DNA from: Pseudomonas guariconensis | GTDB taxonomy: Bacteria; Pseudomonadota; Gammaproteobacteria; Pseudomonadales; Pseudomonadaceae | Direction: 5' to 3' | Length of the DNA: 64,000 nt | Assembly (NCBI RefSeq): GCF_024127895.1 | Contig: NZ_JAMYBK010000005.1 | Location: 62,001-126,000 of the forward strand | Part shown: piece by piece, positions 30,696-41,047 of the stretch | Layout: each line of letters starts with the position of its first letter | Position numbering within the stretch: the first letter of the stretch is position 1 | Position numbers and translations under genes: made by a program | Notes under the pieces: model-generated | What the model was told of the DNA's origin: nothing | Database searches by the model: none | What the model saw: only the letters and a program-made list of their open reading frames with translations

Positions 30696-31877
30696 CTACA
30701 CGAACTGCGCCGCAGCGTTGGCCGATGCCCAGGCCCACTGGAAATTGAAACCGCCCAGGTGGCCGGTGACATCGAGCACCTCGCCGATGAAGTACAGCCC
30801 CGGGCTCTTGAGCGACTCCATGGTCTTGGAGGACACCTCGCGGGTATCCACCCCACCGAGGGTGACCTCGGCGGTGCGGTAGCCCTCGGTCCCTGCCGGA
30901 ACCACTTGCCAGGCCGCCAGCTTCTCGGCGATCTGTGCCAGTTCCGCCGGGGTGTACTGCTTCATCGGCCTGGACTCGAACCACTGCTCGGCCAGCAGGT
31001 TGGCCAGCTTGCGGGTGAACACCTCGCCCAGCACGGTCTTGAGCTCGGCATTGGCGCGCTCGGCTTGCTGCTGTTGCAGCCACTGCAGGGCGTCGCGGTC
31101 CGGCAGCAGGTTGATCTGCACCGTATCGCCGGCTTCCCAGAACGACGAGACCTGCAGGATGGCCGGGCCGCTCAGGCCACGGTGGGTGAACAGCAGGTTT
31201 TCGCGGAAGCTGGCGCCATTGCAACTGGCGGTGCAGTCCAGCGAGGTGCCCGACAGTTCCGTGCACAGTGCCTTGAGCTGGGGCTCGGTGATGGTGAACG
31301 GCACCAGGCCGGCGCGGGTCGGCAGGGTGTGGTGACCGAACTGGCGGGCGACCTGGTAGCCGAAGCCGGTGGCGCCGAGGGTGGGAATCGACAGGCCGCC
31401 GGTGGCGATCACCAGGGACTGGCAGGCGAACGGGCCGGCGCTGGTGTCCAGGAGGTAGCCCTCGTCGGTCTTCTCGATCCGCTCGATGCTCGTGTGCATG
31501 CGCAGCTCGGCGCCGGCCTCGTCGCACTCGGCCAGGAGCATGTCGAGGATGTCGCTGGCCTTGTTGTCGCAGAACAGCTGGCCAAGCTTTTTCTCGTGGT
31601 AGGGCACGCGGTACTTGGCCACCAGCTCGAGAAAATCCCACTGGGTGTAGCGAGCCAGGGCCGACTTGCAGAAGTGCGGGTTCTGCGAGAGGAAGTTGGC
31701 CGGCTCGGTGTACAGGTTGGTGAAGTTGCAGCGCCCGCCGCCGGACATGAGGATCTTCTTGCCCGGTTTGTTGGCGTGGTCGAGCAGCAGCACCCGCCGG
31801 CCGCGACGGGCGGCGAGCTGGGCGCACATCAGGCCGGCGGCGCCGGCGCCGATGATGATCACGTCGGTGGTGTGCAC
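30696..31877 (-). CDS. NAD(P)/FAD-dependent oxidoreductase, HI0933/YhiN family
   Basis: This 393-residue flavoprotein has the dinucleotide motif DVIIIGAGAAGLMCAQLAARRG, the family block KPGKKILMSGGGRCNFTN, and the C-terminal FAD loop GEVLDVTGHLGGFNFQWAWASA. Members bind FAD; the physiological reaction is unknown. The start is GTG at 31877, supported by AGAGG 7 bases upstream. It follows dbpA on the same strand after 49 bp, so the two are probably cotranscribed. Confidence 0.9.
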   Translation of the reverse strand: MHTTDVIIIGAGAAGLMCAQLAARRGRRVLLLDHANKPGKKILMSGGGRCNFTNLYTEPANFLSQNPHFCKSALARYTQWDFLELVAKYRVPYHEKKLGQLFCDNKASDILDMLLAECDEAGAELRMHTSIERIEKTDEGYLLDTSAGPFACQSLVIATGGLSIPTLGATGFGYQVARQFGHHTLPTRAGLVPFTITEPQLKALCTELSGTSLDCTASCNGASFRENLLFTHRGLSGPAILQVSSFWEAGDTVQINLLPDRDALQWLQQQQAERANAELKTVLGEVFTRKLANLLAEQWFESRPMKQYTPAELAQIAEKLAAWQVVPAGTEGYRTAEVTLGGVDTREVSSKTMESLKSPGLYFIGEVLDVTGHLGGFNFQWAWASANAAAQFV

Positions 31878-31926
31878 GGTGTTACCTCTTCAAGAACCAG
31901 GGCCCCACGGCAGCCCAGGAAGAATC

Positions 31927-33312
<1,386 letters not shown>

Positions 33313-33376
33313 GAGGCGGGCCTGCGGTGCGAAGCGAAAAATGCCGCACAGTCTACCAGCCTCGTGGCCATTCGCC

Positions 33377-34804
33377 CTACGGTTCCCTCTGCGCTTCCAG
33401 ACGACGGGCACGCCTCCCGTCCGTCGGCGACAGCTGCAGGAAGATCGCCGCCGCCAGCATGGCCATCAGGCCGATGGTCAGGAAGGTCAGTTGGAAGGCG
33501 CCCAGGGTGCTTTCCACGCCCTCGGTGCTGCCAGCCGCGCTGAAACCGCCGAGCAAGGCGCCGGCACAGGCCACGCCCAGGCTCAGCGACAGCTGCGCGA
33601 CCACCGACAGCAGGCTGTTGCCGCTGCTGGCGTGGGCGTCGTCCAGGTCGATCAGGGTGACGGTGTTCATGGCGGTGAACTGCATGGAGTTCACCGCGCC
33701 GAGCAGGGCCAGTTGCACCAGCAGCAGGGCGTAGGGCGTCTGTTCGTCCACCAGCCCGAGGCTGGCCAGCAGCACGCCGAGCAGCAGGGTATTGCCGGTG
33801 AGGATGATGCGATAGCCGAAGCGCTCGATCAGCGGCCGGGCGATGGACTTGGCGACCATCGCCGCGGCGGCCAGGGGGATCATGCTCATGCCGGCCTGGG
33901 CGGGCGAATAACCCAGGGCCACCTGCAGCAGCAACGGCACCAGGAAGGGCAGGGCGCCGCTGCCCAGGCGGGCGAACAGGTTGCCGAGGATGCCGATGGC
34001 GAAGGTGCGCACGCGGAACAGGCTGGGCGAGAACAGCGGCTCCGGGTCGCGCCCGGCGCGCAGCCAGTAGGCGGCCAGGCAGGCCATGCCAGCGAACAGC
34101 AGAAGCATCACCCGCAGGTGCGGCAGGTGCAGTTCGCCCAGGCCTTCCATGGCGATGGTGATCAGCACCATCGCCGCGCCGAACAGCAGGAAGCCGGGGC
34201 CGTCGAAGCGGGTGCGCTCGGCACCGCGCAGGTCGGGAATGAACTTCCACACCGCATAGCAGCCCAGGGCCCCGACCGGCAGGTTGAGCAGGAAGATCCA
34301 GTGCCAACTGAGGATTTCCACCAGCCAGCCGCCCAGGGTCGGCCCGAGCAGTGGGCCGAGCAGGCCCGGGATGGTGATGAAGCTCATGATCCGCACCAGT
34401 TCCGAGCGCGGATAGGCGCGCAGCACTACCAACCGCCCGACCGGCAGCATCAGGGCACCGCCCAGCCCCTGGACGACCCGGGCGGCGATGAGAAAGGCTA
34501 GGCTGTTGGCCATGGCGCAGAGCAATGAGCCGAAGCTGAACAGCACGATGGCGCTGAAGAAGATACGCCGGGTGCCGAAACGGTCGGCGATCCAGCCCGA
34601 GGCGGGGATCAGCAGGGCCACGGTGAGCATGTAGGCGATGATCACCCCCTGCATGCGTAGCGGGTCCTCGGCCAGGTCGCGGGCCATGGCGGGCAGCGCA
34701 GTGTTGAGGATGGTGCCGTCCAGCGACTGCATGAAGAAGGCGATGGCCACCACCCAGGGGATCCAACGGGCGGTGACGGGGTCCAGCGGGGGGCGTTCGG
34801 GCAT
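33377..34804 (-). CDS. MFS drug exporter, DHA2 family (MdtD/EmrB-like)
   Basis: This 475-residue protein is a proton-driven exporter of the DHA2 (14-helix) group. It starts WVVAIAFFMQSLDGTILNTALPAMARDL, motif A reads GWIADRFGTRR, and motif C-like glycines occur in GLLGPLLGPTLGGWLVE. The closest named relatives by pattern are MdtD-type proteins; the substrate is unknown and no partner fusion protein lies nearby. The ATG at 34804 has GAGG 5 bases upstream. A REP pair lies between it and the TldE-like gene. Confidence 0.88.
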   Translation of the reverse strand: MPERPPLDPVTARWIPWVVAIAFFMQSLDGTILNTALPAMARDLAEDPLRMQGVIIAYMLTVALLIPASGWIADRFGTRRIFFSAIVLFSFGSLLCAMANSLAFLIAARVVQGLGGALMLPVGRLVVLRAYPRSELVRIMSFITIPGLLGPLLGPTLGGWLVEILSWHWIFLLNLPVGALGCYAVWKFIPDLRGAERTRFDGPGFLLFGAAMVLITIAMEGLGELHLPHLRVMLLLFAGMACLAAYWLRAGRDPEPLFSPSLFRVRTFAIGILGNLFARLGSGALPFLVPLLLQVALGYSPAQAGMSMIPLAAAAMVAKSIARPLIERFGYRIILTGNTLLLGVLLASLGLVDEQTPYALLLVQLALLGAVNSMQFTAMNTVTLIDLDDAHASSGNSLLSVVAQLSLSLGVACAGALLGGFSAAGSTEGVESTLGAFQLTFLTIGLMAMLAAAIFLQLSPTDGRRARRLEAQREP

Positions 34805-34836
34805 GGGAACCTCAATGTTCAGCATTGCCTGCACCG

Positions 34837-34917
34837 CCCCGATCGCCGGCAAGCCCCCGCAAGGTTCGTGGCGCTGCAAAACCTGTGGGAGCCGGCTTGC
34901 CGGCGATAGGGGCGGTT
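34837..34917. repeat. Inverted REP pair, imperfect left arm
   Basis: The left copy (from 34841, GATCGCCGGCAAGCCCCCGC) is degenerate and the right copy (ending 34910, GCCGGCTTGCCGGCGATAGG) is close to consensus. The pair lies between the stop of the TldE-like gene (34925) and the MFS gene start (34804), both minus strand. Confidence 0.75.
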
Positions 34918-34924
34918 CGATCAA

Positions 34925-36256
34925 TCACAAGGTCAGGGTCAGGGCTTTGACCAGCGCCCCCGGCAAATGACTCGATCCGGTACTGCGCTGCCCATAGGTA
35001 CTGGTCGACAAGATGAGCTCGCGTTCGCAGGTCAGGTCTTCCAGCTGGCTACCCAGCAGGCTGTACAGGCTGTCGTCGAAACGCATGGTGCTGACCGGGC
35101 CCTGGATCTCGCCGTTCTCCACCCAGAAGGTGGCGAAGCGGGTCAGGCCGGTCATGCGCGCGGCTGGCAGGTCCGAGTAGTTCAGGTACCAGAGGTTGCT
35201 GATGTACAGGCCGGTGCCCAGGCGTTCGAGAATCTGGTCATTGGCCAGGTTGCCTGGTGCCAGGCTGAGCGCGCAGGGCGACTCGTAGCTGTCGGCACCA
35301 TTGGCGGCCAGCGCGAACTCGGCGGCACTGCGCGCGCTGACCAGTCGCTGCAGCGCCCGGCCTTGGTGGATCAGCGGTACGTCCAGGCGCGGCGAGCCTT
35401 CATCGGAAAACGCCGGGCTCAACGAGCCGCTGACCTGCTCGTCGAAGCTGACCAGCGGGCTCAGGCTCGCATCGCCGTTGTACAGGCGCTGCAAGGCGCT
35501 GTTGCCGGTGGCCAGGGCCTGTGCGCAGAAGCCGCCCCAGCACAGCATGCCGGTGATTTCGTCCATGGCGGCAGGCGCCAGGTAGGCGCGGTAGCCGCCT
35601 GGCGCGAGGGTGATGGCCGGGCGGCCGAGCAAGCCCAGTTGTTCCCGCGCTTGGCGCAGGCGCGCGGTGAACGCCTCGGGGTTCCACGCTTGGCCGGCAT
35701 AGTTGGCCTTCACCGCCTGGCCATTGTCGTGGAACAGGCTCCAGTCGAAGTTGAAGCTGTTGGCCTGGTGCCAGCCGAAGGACCCGAAGGAGCTGGCAAA
35801 GCCCCGGCAGATCGGGCCGGCGGCATAGATGCCAACCAGGTCCAGGTCGCCGGCTTCACGGTCGAGCAGCGTCAGCACCTCGTCCAGGGCGGGCAACGCT
35901 CGGTCCTGCAGGCTGTGGCTGTGCCAGGCGTTCTCGTCCAGGCTCAGGTAAGGGTCGATCGCCAGCAGCGGCAGGGTCTGGCGCAGTTGCTCGAGAGCAT
36001 CGTCCAGGCGCTGGCGATCCAGCTGTGCATCGCCGCTCAAGGTGACCTGCTGTTCTGCCTGGCGCCCATCGCGGATCAGCCGCAGTTGCGCGCTGGCCTG
36101 GCTGACCTCGCCGGCCTGGCGCACCTTGGCATGGTTGAAACGCACGAATTGCGACTGTTCGGCGCTGTAGCCGAGGGTGAATTGCTCTTCGGGGCGCAGC
36201 GCATCGCGCACGGCGCTGACCAGCGCTTCGAAGCGTTGTTGGGGCGTGGCGCTCAT
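34925..36256 (-). CDS. TldE/PmbA-like protein
   Basis: This 443-residue protein is the non-catalytic partner type of the TldD/TldE (PmbA) peptidase pair. It lacks the HExxxH zinc motif that is present in the neighbour and has the TldE-like end TGLTRFATFWVENGEIQGPVSTMRFDDSLY. In E. coli the TldD/E heterodimer degrades unfolded peptides and matures microcin B17. The ATG shares one base with the TldD-like stop (TGATG), so the two are translationally coupled and should form a complex. Confidence 0.85.
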   Translation of the reverse strand: MSATPQQRFEALVSAVRDALRPEEQFTLGYSAEQSQFVRFNHAKVRQAGEVSQASAQLRLIRDGRQAEQQVTLSGDAQLDRQRLDDALEQLRQTLPLLAIDPYLSLDENAWHSHSLQDRALPALDEVLTLLDREAGDLDLVGIYAAGPICRGFASSFGSFGWHQANSFNFDWSLFHDNGQAVKANYAGQAWNPEAFTARLRQAREQLGLLGRPAITLAPGGYRAYLAPAAMDEITGMLCWGGFCAQALATGNSALQRLYNGDASLSPLVSFDEQVSGSLSPAFSDEGSPRLDVPLIHQGRALQRLVSARSAAEFALAANGADSYESPCALSLAPGNLANDQILERLGTGLYISNLWYLNYSDLPAARMTGLTRFATFWVENGEIQGPVSTMRFDDSLYSLLGSQLEDLTCERELILSTSTYGQRSTGSSHLPGALVKALTLTL

Positions 36257-37698
36257 CAGGCGTCTCCTCCGAATACGTCGATCTGGCGGAACACGCAAGC
36301 CGGCGAGGCGTGGCCGACCCGTACCACCTGGTTGGGTTCGCCCTTCCCGCAATTGGGCGTGCCCAGGACCTGGAAGGTGCTGCGGTCGCCGACCGCCGCG
36401 AGGTTGCGCCAGAACTGCGCGGAAATGCCACGGTAGTTGGGGTTCTTGACGATGTCCTTGAGTTCGCCGTGCTCGATCAACTGGCCCCACTCGCAACCGA
36501 ACTGGAACTTGTTGCGCGCATCGTCGATGGACCAGGAGCGGTTGGTGCGCATGAGGATGCCATGCTCGATACCGGCGACCAGCTGCTGCAGCGACTGGTC
36601 GCCGGGCTCGATGTTGAGGTTGGCCATGCGGTCGATCGGCGCACGGTTCCAGCCGCAGGCGCGGCTGTTGGCCACGCCGTCGAGGCCAGAGCGGAACTGC
36701 GAGAGGGCGCCACCCAGCGGGCGTAGCAACAGGCCGTTGCGGATCAGGAACTGCTTGCTGGCCTGGCTGCCGTCATCGTCGTAGCTGTAGCTGGCCAACT
36801 CTTCGCCGATGGTCGGGTCGAAGGTCACGTTGAGCAGCGGCGAGCCGTACTGCAGGTGGCCGAAGTCGCTGGCCTTGACGAAGCTGGTGCCGGCGTAGTT
36901 GCGCTCGTCGCCGAGGATGCGGTCCATCTCCAGCGGGTGGCCGATGGACTCGTGGATCTGCAGCATCATCTGGTCGGGCATCAGCAGCAGGTCGCGCGGG
37001 CCACTGGGGGTGTTGGGCGCCAGCAGCAGTTGCAGCGCCTCGTCGGCGACACGGCGGCCGGCGCCGACCAGGCCGCAGCGTTCGATGATCTCGAAGCCGC
37101 CCTGCTGGCCGAAGTTGTCGCGGCCCAGGCTGCGGCACTGGCTGTCCTGGCCGTCGCTGGCGGTGACGCTCAGGCCCGGGAACAGGAAACGCTGGGCGTG
37201 CCGCAACTCGGCGCCGGCCGAGTTGAGGTAGGTCTGCTCGACCAGGCTCATGCCGAGGCTGGCCTGCCAGTCCACCAGGCGGCTGTCCTTGGGCACGCTG
37301 GCCGATTCGGCGGCGAGCAGGCCGAGGCAATCGGCAAGGGTGGGAACGGGTTGGTCGAGGTTGGGTGAGAGATGATCGTGACGCGCGCAGGTCACCGGTT
37401 GCTCGCGCAGGTCGAGCAGGCTATGCGCGGCGATCTGCCGGGCCAGTGCCTCGGCGTGTTCCAAGGCGCGCTGCAGGCCCGCCTGGGACAGGTCGGCGGT
37501 GGCGGCATAGGCTTCCACGCCCTTGACCCGTACGGTGAGCATGGCGCCCTCGTCCTGGCTGAAGAACGGTGGCTCGGCGACATTGCGCCGTACCGACAGG
37601 GCCTGGTGCGATTGCTTCACGTGGCGCAGGGAAAACATCTCGGCCGTGCTGCGCAGTGCGCTGAAGCGCTGGCGCAGCAGGGCGCTGGAATCGAACAT
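36256..37698 (-). CDS. TldD-like zinc metallopeptidase
   Basis: This 480-residue protein is the catalytic partner. It carries the TldD zinc motif HESIGHPLE (about residue 255) and the later GIEHGILMRTNRSWSIDDARNKFQFG and FRQIDVFGG segments; in the family a C-terminal Cys completes the zinc site. The ATG at 37698 has GAGG 9 bases upstream and starts MFDSSALLRQRF. This divergent pair is distinct from canonical tldD/pmbA, which in pseudomonads are usually elsewhere. Substrate unknown; a modified-peptide cluster is not seen nearby. Confidence 0.88.
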   Translation of the reverse strand: MFDSSALLRQRFSALRSTAEMFSLRHVKQSHQALSVRRNVAEPPFFSQDEGAMLTVRVKGVEAYAATADLSQAGLQRALEHAEALARQIAAHSLLDLREQPVTCARHDHLSPNLDQPVPTLADCLGLLAAESASVPKDSRLVDWQASLGMSLVEQTYLNSAGAELRHAQRFLFPGLSVTASDGQDSQCRSLGRDNFGQQGGFEIIERCGLVGAGRRVADEALQLLLAPNTPSGPRDLLLMPDQMMLQIHESIGHPLEMDRILGDERNYAGTSFVKASDFGHLQYGSPLLNVTFDPTIGEELASYSYDDDGSQASKQFLIRNGLLLRPLGGALSQFRSGLDGVANSRACGWNRAPIDRMANLNIEPGDQSLQQLVAGIEHGILMRTNRSWSIDDARNKFQFGCEWGQLIEHGELKDIVKNPNYRGISAQFWRNLAAVGDRSTFQVLGTPNCGKGEPNQVVRVGHASPACVFRQIDVFGGDA

Positions 37699-37732
37699 GC
37701 GGAAAAACCTCCGTGTGCGCGGTGGCTCCCCC

Positions 37733-39535
37733 TCAGAACCACCCCTCTTGCATGCCCTGGCAGGTGTCGTCGCGGGCCTCGAGCAATGCCAGCTCATTAT
37801 GGCAGCCTGGTACCTCCCAGGTCAGGAAATAACGTGCGGCCTGCAGCTTGCCGAGGTAGAAGTCGCGGTCCGCGGCATTGCCCTGGAGCAGGCCGAGTTC
37901 GGCGTGGATCGCCTGTTCCAGCCAGCGCCAGCCGATCACGCAGTGGCCGAACGCCTTGAGGTACAGGGCGGAATTGGCCAGGGCGGTGGTGACCTTGCCC
38001 TGGGCCAGGTCGCCGAGCAGGGCCAGCGTCACGCCTTGCAGGCGGTTGACCAGGTGCTCCAGCGGCTGGCGCATGGCGTCCAGGCTTGGATGGTGGCTGG
38101 CACGCTCGGCGGTGCTGGCGATCAGGCGGATCAGTCGCTTGAGGCCGGCACCGTTGTCCTGTGCCAGTTTGCGGCCCAGCAGGTCGAGCGACTGGATACC
38201 CTCGGTGCCTTCGTGGATCGGGTTCAGGCGGTTGTCGCGGTAATACTGCTCGACGGGGTATTCGCGGGTATAGCCGTGACCACCAAGGACCTGGATGGCC
38301 AGTTCGTTGGCCTTGAGGCAAAAGGCCGAGGGCCAGGACTTGACGATCGGCGTCAGCAGGTCGAGCAGAGCCTGTGCCTGCTGGCGGGCGCTTTCGTCGC
38401 TGGCCGTCTGGGTGTCGTCGAACAGGCGCGCGGCGTACAGGCCCAGGTCGAAGGCGCCTTCCACGTAGGCCTTCTGTGCCAGCAGCATGCGTTTCACGTC
38501 ACTGTGGCCAATGATCGGCACGGCAGGGCTGCGCGGGTCCTTGTTGTCCGGCAGCCGGCCCTGTGGTCGCTGGCGGGCGTACTCCAGGGAATAGAGGTAG
38601 CCAGCGTAGCCCAGCATCACCGCGCCCATGCCGACGCCGATGCGCGCCTCGTTCATCATCTGGAACATGCACGCCAGGCCCTGGTGCGGCTGGCCGACCA
38701 GGTAGCCGACGCACTGGCCGTCGTCGCCGAAGTTCAACGCCGTGGAGGTGGTGCCGCGCCAGCCCATCTTGTGGAACAACCCGGCCAGCGACACATCGTT
38801 GCGCTGGCCACGGCTGCCATCCGGGTTGACCAGGTACTTGGGCACGATGAACAACGAAATGCCCTTCACGCCGGGAGGTGCATCCGGCAGCTTGGCCAGG
38901 ACCATGTGCACGATGTTTTCCGACAATTCGTGGTCGCCACCGGAGATGAAGATCTTGTTGCCCTTGATCCGGTAGGTGCCGTCGCCGGCGGCTTCGGCAC
39001 GGGTACGGATATCGGCCAGCGACGAGCCTGCGTGCGGCTCGGTCAGGGCCATGGTGCCGAAGTAGCGGCCCTCGATCATGGGCTGTAGGAACAGGCGTTT
39101 CTGCTCGTCGCTGCCGAAGCTCTCGATCAGGTTGGCCGCGCCCATGGTCAGGAACGGGTAGGCCGTGGTACCGGCGTTGGCCGCCTGGAAGTGGGCGAAG
39201 CAGGCTTGCGAAACCAGGCTGGGCAACTGCATGCCGCCGACCTCGAAGTCGCGATTGGCGTTGAGAAAACCCGCTGCGAGGAAGGCATCGACGGCAGGCT
39301 TCACCTCGGGGATCAGCTCGGCCCGGCCATCCACGTAGCGCGGCTCGTTCTCATCGGCCTTGCGATTGTGCGGGGCGAAGTACTTCTCGGCGATGGTGCG
39401 GGCGGTGGCGAGCGCCGCGTCGAAGGTCTCGCGGCTGTGCTCGGCGAAGCGCGGGCGCTGGGTCAGGGCTTCGGCGTCGAGGACTTCGTAGAGTTCGAAA
39501 GCGAGGTTGCGGGAACTGAGCAGGGTCTCGGGCAT
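37733..39535 (-). CDS. Acyl-CoA dehydrogenase, DmdC-like subgroup
   Basis: This 600-residue FAD enzyme belongs to the long acyl-CoA dehydrogenase subgroup that includes 3-methylmercaptopropionyl-CoA dehydrogenase (DmdC) and several fatty-acyl enzymes. The FAD/substrate loop is MALTEPHAGSSLADI, the catalytic Glu lies in NPIHEGTEGIQ (about residue 447), and an extra C-terminal helical domain follows. The true acyl-CoA substrate cannot be told. It starts at the border of the AT-rich segment; its upstream DNA contains the AT-rich promoter region. Confidence 0.9.
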   Translation of the reverse strand: MPETLLSSRNLAFELYEVLDAEALTQRPRFAEHSRETFDAALATARTIAEKYFAPHNRKADENEPRYVDGRAELIPEVKPAVDAFLAAGFLNANRDFEVGGMQLPSLVSQACFAHFQAANAGTTAYPFLTMGAANLIESFGSDEQKRLFLQPMIEGRYFGTMALTEPHAGSSLADIRTRAEAAGDGTYRIKGNKIFISGGDHELSENIVHMVLAKLPDAPPGVKGISLFIVPKYLVNPDGSRGQRNDVSLAGLFHKMGWRGTTSTALNFGDDGQCVGYLVGQPHQGLACMFQMMNEARIGVGMGAVMLGYAGYLYSLEYARQRPQGRLPDNKDPRSPAVPIIGHSDVKRMLLAQKAYVEGAFDLGLYAARLFDDTQTASDESARQQAQALLDLLTPIVKSWPSAFCLKANELAIQVLGGHGYTREYPVEQYYRDNRLNPIHEGTEGIQSLDLLGRKLAQDNGAGLKRLIRLIASTAERASHHPSLDAMRQPLEHLVNRLQGVTLALLGDLAQGKVTTALANSALYLKAFGHCVIGWRWLEQAIHAELGLLQGNAADRDFYLGKLQAARYFLTWEVPGCHNELALLEARDDTCQGMQEGWF

Positions 39536-39772
39536 ATGGGGAGGTCCTGGGGCGGGATACTGCGAGTCTAGGTGGAGGATGGGATGGAGGACAGGTTAAT
39601 AGGTTTGAGTGATATGGGATTAGAAGGTAAGGATGCGCTGTCGCGTGTTTGCATAGGTTGCAAGTTGAGTTGTTAGAAAAAGGAAATTTCCCACAAGATT
39701 TTAGGATGCGCTGTTGAGACACCACTGAGCTGATTAGGGTAGATGTTGGGCTTTTGATCAGGAGGCTGGGTG

Positions 39773-39904
39773 ATGGAAAGGCTTTCTCATTGGGGTGAAG
39801 TTTGGAAGGAGGATTTGTGTAACGTCGAAGATCCTTTTCTGGCGGTTATAAATGTTCGCAGGAATTTACGAAGCAGGGGATATGTGCGGGAAATAGAAGG
39901 GTGA
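39773..39904 (+). CDS. Small unknown protein, first gene of an AT-rich run
   Basis: A 43-codon frame begins MERLSHWGEVWKEDL and ends IEG. It is supported by a perfect AGGAGG seven bases before the ATG (39760-39765) and by a GTGA overlap with the next gene. No family is recognised. It has no signal peptide or membrane segment, and is rich in Arg, Glu and Trp. It could be a genuine small protein or the intact start of a longer gene broken by a frameshift. The 237 bp upstream (39536-39772) is AT-rich and may hold its promoter. Confidence 0.5.
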   Translation: MERLSHWGEVWKEDLCNVEDPFLAVINVRRNLRSRGYVREIEG

Positions 39905-40212
39905 CAGGGCTTTTGAGGTCCTGCGGTCTTTATACTTCTCGAAGCCTGACCGGGGATGAAGTTGAAATGGCGCTTCGGCCAGTTGGGACGGGTGAATGGA
40001 TGCTGTTGAAGAAAGAGCCATTTCTCTCCATTGATCCTGATAGGTATTGGTTTGCAAGGATGTGTAGGTCAAAGTCTGAGCGTGAGCGTCTTGTATCTGC
40101 TGGTTTTGTTGATAGTGGTCCCGGCAAGTGGAAAATAGTGGACATTAGAATAAACAAGGGGGGCATCGAGTGCGGCCTTTATTGCAAATTTTCTGGCGTC
40201 GCGAGGAGATGA
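39901..40212 (+). CDS. Unknown protein of the AT-rich run
   Basis: This 103-residue frame starts with GTG overlapping the TGA of the preceding small gene (GTGA). It is soluble and basic (MCRSKSERERLV) with several Cys residues. Codon use is much more AT-rich than in the neighbouring core genes. No family is recognised. The overlap suggests translational coupling, or else that the two frames are pieces of one frameshifted gene. Confidence 0.45.
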   Translation: MTGLLRSCGLYTSRSLTGDEVEMALRPVGTGEWMLLKKEPFLSIDPDRYWFARMCRSKSERERLVSAGFVDSGPGKWKIVDIRINKGGIECGLYCKFSGVARR

Positions 40213-40219
40213 GGGGCGA

Positions 40220-40459
40220 GTGTTCTTATCCTCGGGGAAGGACTACGCTAACACAACGAGAACTGTAACTCAGAAGTGGGTGGCTTTGGACAGCCAGGAG
40301 CGCGATTTTGCTCCGTCATCTGCAATTCATAGATACGGAGTGCTGCGGAAAACTATACAAGTTTATGTGGAGGCTGATGAACACTGGGATATTTCAGGGG
40401 CTTCGTGGCACTGGCGTCCGGTCATTGCAAATGAAGTTTATGAATTTAAAGGCGAGTGA
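40220..40459 (+). CDS. Unknown protein of the AT-rich run
   Basis: This 79-residue frame starts with GTG 8 bases after the previous stop, with GAGGGGC just upstream as ribosome-binding site. It is a soluble, Trp-rich protein (ADEHWDISGASWHWRPVIANEVYEF) with no recognised family. The tight spacing to both neighbours supports one transcript. Confidence 0.45.
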   Translation: MFLSSGKDYANTTRTVTQKWVALDSQERDFAPSSAIHRYGVLRKTIQVYVEADEHWDISGASWHWRPVIANEVYEFKGE

Positions 40460-40467
40460 GATGAAAC

Positions 40468-40890
40468 GTGCCGATGATCAAGCTAAGGCGGTTGGTGCAA
40501 TTGTTTTGGAGTTGTATGGACGCTTTTTATGTATGTTTCGTGGTGGTTGCTAGTCTCAGGCGAGGTGTAATACCATTTTTGAGTGACTTTGATGCGGCAC
40601 TAACAACTATGGGGGATTGGGGAGGCGGGCTTGAGGTTTTAATATGGATGGGAGTGTTTGTGCAGCTCTCCGTTGTTGCTAGTGGCATATTGCTTTATCA
40701 AGGTCGAACGTCTGGGGTTTACTTGGCCGCTGCGCAAATGCCATTTCGTATCTTGTTCGTAGTTCCCTCTGTTTCCGTGATTCTGTTATTGCCAGGTATC
40801 AGTACCTGGCTCTGGCTGAGTCTCCTGGTTGCTTCCGAGGGGGTTAAAGGCTGGAGTCTTTGGTGGCTTTGGCGAAGCCGTAATGCCTAG
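40468..40890 (+). CDS. Small four-helix membrane protein, unknown
   Basis: The 140-residue product has four hydrophobic segments: FWSCMDAFYVCFVVVASL, the one around VLIWMGVFVQLSVVASGILLY, one around FRILFVVPSVSVILLLPG, and WLWLSLLVASEGVKGWSLWW. The GTG at 40468 follows the previous stop by 8 bases; an ATG at 40474 is an alternative. Ending a run of small soluble proteins with a membrane protein is reminiscent of an immunity- or effector-like arrangement, but there is no family evidence for that. Confidence 0.5.
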   Translation: MPMIKLRRLVQLFWSCMDAFYVCFVVVASLRRGVIPFLSDFDAALTTMGDWGGGLEVLIWMGVFVQLSVVASGILLYQGRTSGVYLAAAQMPFRILFVVPSVSVILLLPGISTWLWLSLLVASEGVKGWSLWWLWRSRNA

Positions 40891-41047
40891 CAACTGAAGT
40901 GAGAATGCTCGGGAACGCATTATCCAATGCTCTGTGCACACAAATTGTAGAGATATTTCCTACGGGGACGATCGAAAATGGATTGCTGCGCCTGAAATGA
41001 TGATCGTCTTGAATGAGTGCTTTGAGTTTTTCAAGGGGATCTTTCTA

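Noticed and set aside
40308..40553. 81-codon open frame overlapping two others in the AT-rich segment
   Set aside because: It overlaps the 79- and 140-residue frames in another phase and lacks a placed ribosome-binding site; the other frames are better spaced.
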